In this document: positions 5,988-6,496 of the stretch, piece by piece | Layout: every line of letters begins with the position of its first letter | Position numbering within the stretch: position 1 is the first letter of the stretch | Assembly: GCA_023416055.1 (NCBI GenBank) | Contig: JAEZIH010000273.1 | Coordinates: forward strand, 1 to 6,496 | Origin: Pseudomonadota bacterium | Lineage (GTDB): Bacteria; Pseudomonadota; Alphaproteobacteria; Caulobacterales; Caulobacteraceae | DNA length: 6,496 nt | Reading direction: 5' to 3' | Translations under genes and position numbers: made by a program | Notes under the pieces: generated by a model | Databases searched by the model: none | What the model saw: the letters and a program-made list of their open reading frames with translations, nothing else | Told to the model about the DNA's origin: nothing

Positions 5988-6017
5988 TCGACACGAATCC
6001 GCGACGCAGCCTAGATT
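5988..6017 (+). promoter_or_regulatory. candidate sigma-70 type promoter of the right-edge sensor gene
   Basis: TCGACA (5988-5993) matches the -35 consensus at five of six bases. After 18 bases comes TAGATT (6012-6017), four of six for the -10. Transcription would start near 6024, about 29 bases before the TTG start. Two GANTC methylation sites fall in it, one directly after the -35 and one overlapping the -10. Confidence 0.45.
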
Positions 6018-6037
6018 CAGGCATTCGTCGCCGAATC
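5995..6037. promoter_or_regulatory. cluster of three GANTC (CcrM) sites with exact 19-base spacing
   Basis: GAATC at 5995-5999, GATTC at 6014-6018 and GAATC at 6033-6037 start exactly 19 bases apart. The whole remaining window has only five such sites (1310, 1644, 2718, 2879, 4375), widely scattered. In Caulobacter relatives GANTC is methylated by CcrM, and GcrA activates promoters carrying such sites. The cluster fills the short gap before the sensor gene. Confidence 0.65.
6023..6036 (+). other. small inverted repeat in the sensor gene leader
   Basis: ATTCG and CGAAT form a perfect 5-bp stem around TCGC, six bases before the GGGAG ribosome site. It includes most of the third GANTC site. It could be a binding half-site pair in DNA or a weak RNA hairpin at the expected mRNA 5' end. 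Confidence 0.3.
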
Positions 6038-6041
6038 GAAC

Positions 6042-6046
6042 GGGAG
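6042..6046 (+). promoter_or_regulatory. ribosome binding site that fixes a TTG start
   Basis: GGGAG lies 6 bases before TTG 6053. The upstream frame stays open but contains no ATG or GTG between 5974 and 6053, so this site decides the start. A TTG start with a strong ribosome site may keep protein level modest. Confidence 0.6.
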
Positions 6047-6052
6047 AGCGCC

Positions 6053-6496
6053 TTGCGGGGCACAGAGCGCCGCATAACCCCGCAGGGACGGCGCGCCGCG
6101 GACCGGCGCAAGGGCCCGCCCGCGTGGCTGCGCATCTCCATCCTCACCGTCACCCTCGCGGTCGCCGCCTATGTGCTGCTGTTCGCGCGCGAAATGGCGC
6201 GGCCCGGTCAGGAGGCCGACGCCCTGCGCATGGCCGCCGTCGACCGCGAGGCGCGCCTGCTGGCCCTCGAGACCGAAGTCCGCATCGCCCCCGTCGAGGC
6301 GGCGGTGCGCGCCGCTGCGGCCCAACAGCGCCCGGCGGGCGAGACCCTCCAGCAGGCCCGCGCCGCCGCCCCCGACGCCGCCTTCGCCGTGATCACCTCG
6401 ACCGGCGCCGTCGCTGCTTCCGTGGGAGAGCCGCCGGAGGCCTTCGCTCCCGCGCCCGGCAAGCCCCTGCTGGCCTCCGACGGGGCCGCCCTGCTG
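6053..6496 (+). CDS. N-terminal part of a membrane-anchored, probably sensory protein, cut off at the right edge
   Basis: 148 codons, open to the end of the window. Seen: an Arg-rich N-terminal stretch (residues 1-27 with Arg at 2, 6, 7, 13, 14, 18, 19, 27 and Lys20). One hydrophobic segment follows at about 25-44 (WLRISILTVTLAVAAYVLLF), flanked by basic residues, which predicts the N-terminus in the cytoplasm. After it comes an Ala/Glu/Arg-rich, probably helical or coiled-coil region (53-106). A strand-like stretch, AFAVITSTGAVAASVGEPP, begins at 110 and resembles the start of a PAS/Cache-type sensory fold. The layout matches membrane histidine kinases or similar sensors of Caulobacterales, but the domains that would prove this lie outside the window. 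Start: TTG with GGGAG 6 bases upstream. It follows the 191-residue gene by 79 bases and has its own candidate promoter with GANTC sites. Confidence 0.75.
   Translation, partial: MRGTERRITPQGRRAADRRKGPPAWLRISILTVTLAVAAYVLLFAREMARPGQEADALRMAAVDREARLLALETEVRIAPVEAAVRAAAAQQRPAGETLQQARAAAPDAAFAVITSTGAVAASVGEPPEAFAPAPGKPLLASDGAALL

Noticed and set aside
1..6496. Mobile element, CRISPR array, toxin-antitoxin or defence system
   Set aside because: I saw no transposase, integrase, terminal repeats, regularly spaced repeats or small toxin-like pairs. The phage-like helix in one protein is not enough to call a prophage remnant.

Overview
The window is very GC-rich, with densely packed genes and strong G/C preference at third codon positions. 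Gene content, the promoter-like sequences (a GGAAC-N16-GGTT pair, GANTC sites in a promoter) and the protein sequences together suggest an alphaproteobacterium of the Caulobacterales, perhaps Brevundimonas-like. This assignment is inference from style and family resemblance; there is no rRNA or marker gene to prove it. I see no mobile element, tRNA, rRNA or CRISPR array, and no gene-free stretch longer than about 160 bases.

Layout. Positions 2-1576 (+) hold the 3' part of a YfbK-type von Willebrand factor A (VWA) protein whose start lies outside the window. Twelve bases later a YcaQ-family crosslink-repair DNA glycosylase (1589-2782, +) starts at GTG, probably in the same transcript. It meets a convergent ALDH7-type aldehyde dehydrogenase (2779-4281, -; lysine catabolism by homology), and both genes take their stop codon from one CTAG palindrome. 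Upstream of the dehydrogenase, on the same strand, is a small secreted protein of unknown function (4380-4748, -), followed by a good intrinsic terminator that insulates the two. A 159-base divergent region separates it from a two-CBS-domain protein (4908-5318, +), which has a candidate general-stress (EcfG/SigT-type) promoter. A conserved-looking protein of unknown function (5398-5973, +) follows. Last comes a membrane-anchored, probably sensory protein (6053-6496, +) that starts at TTG and runs off the right edge.

The genes do not form one pathway. They read as ordinary chromosomal housekeeping and stress genes: envelope-type VWA protein, DNA repair, amino-acid catabolism, stress or nucleotide sensing, signal transduction. 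I find no convincing new multi-gene system. The most interesting signals are regulatory. Three GANTC (CcrM methylation) sites lie exactly 19 bp apart across the presumed promoter of the right-edge sensor gene. The CBS gene has a candidate stress promoter with embedded direct-repeat and hairpin structure. The 191-residue unknown protein carries a phage-style LIAAAP motif.
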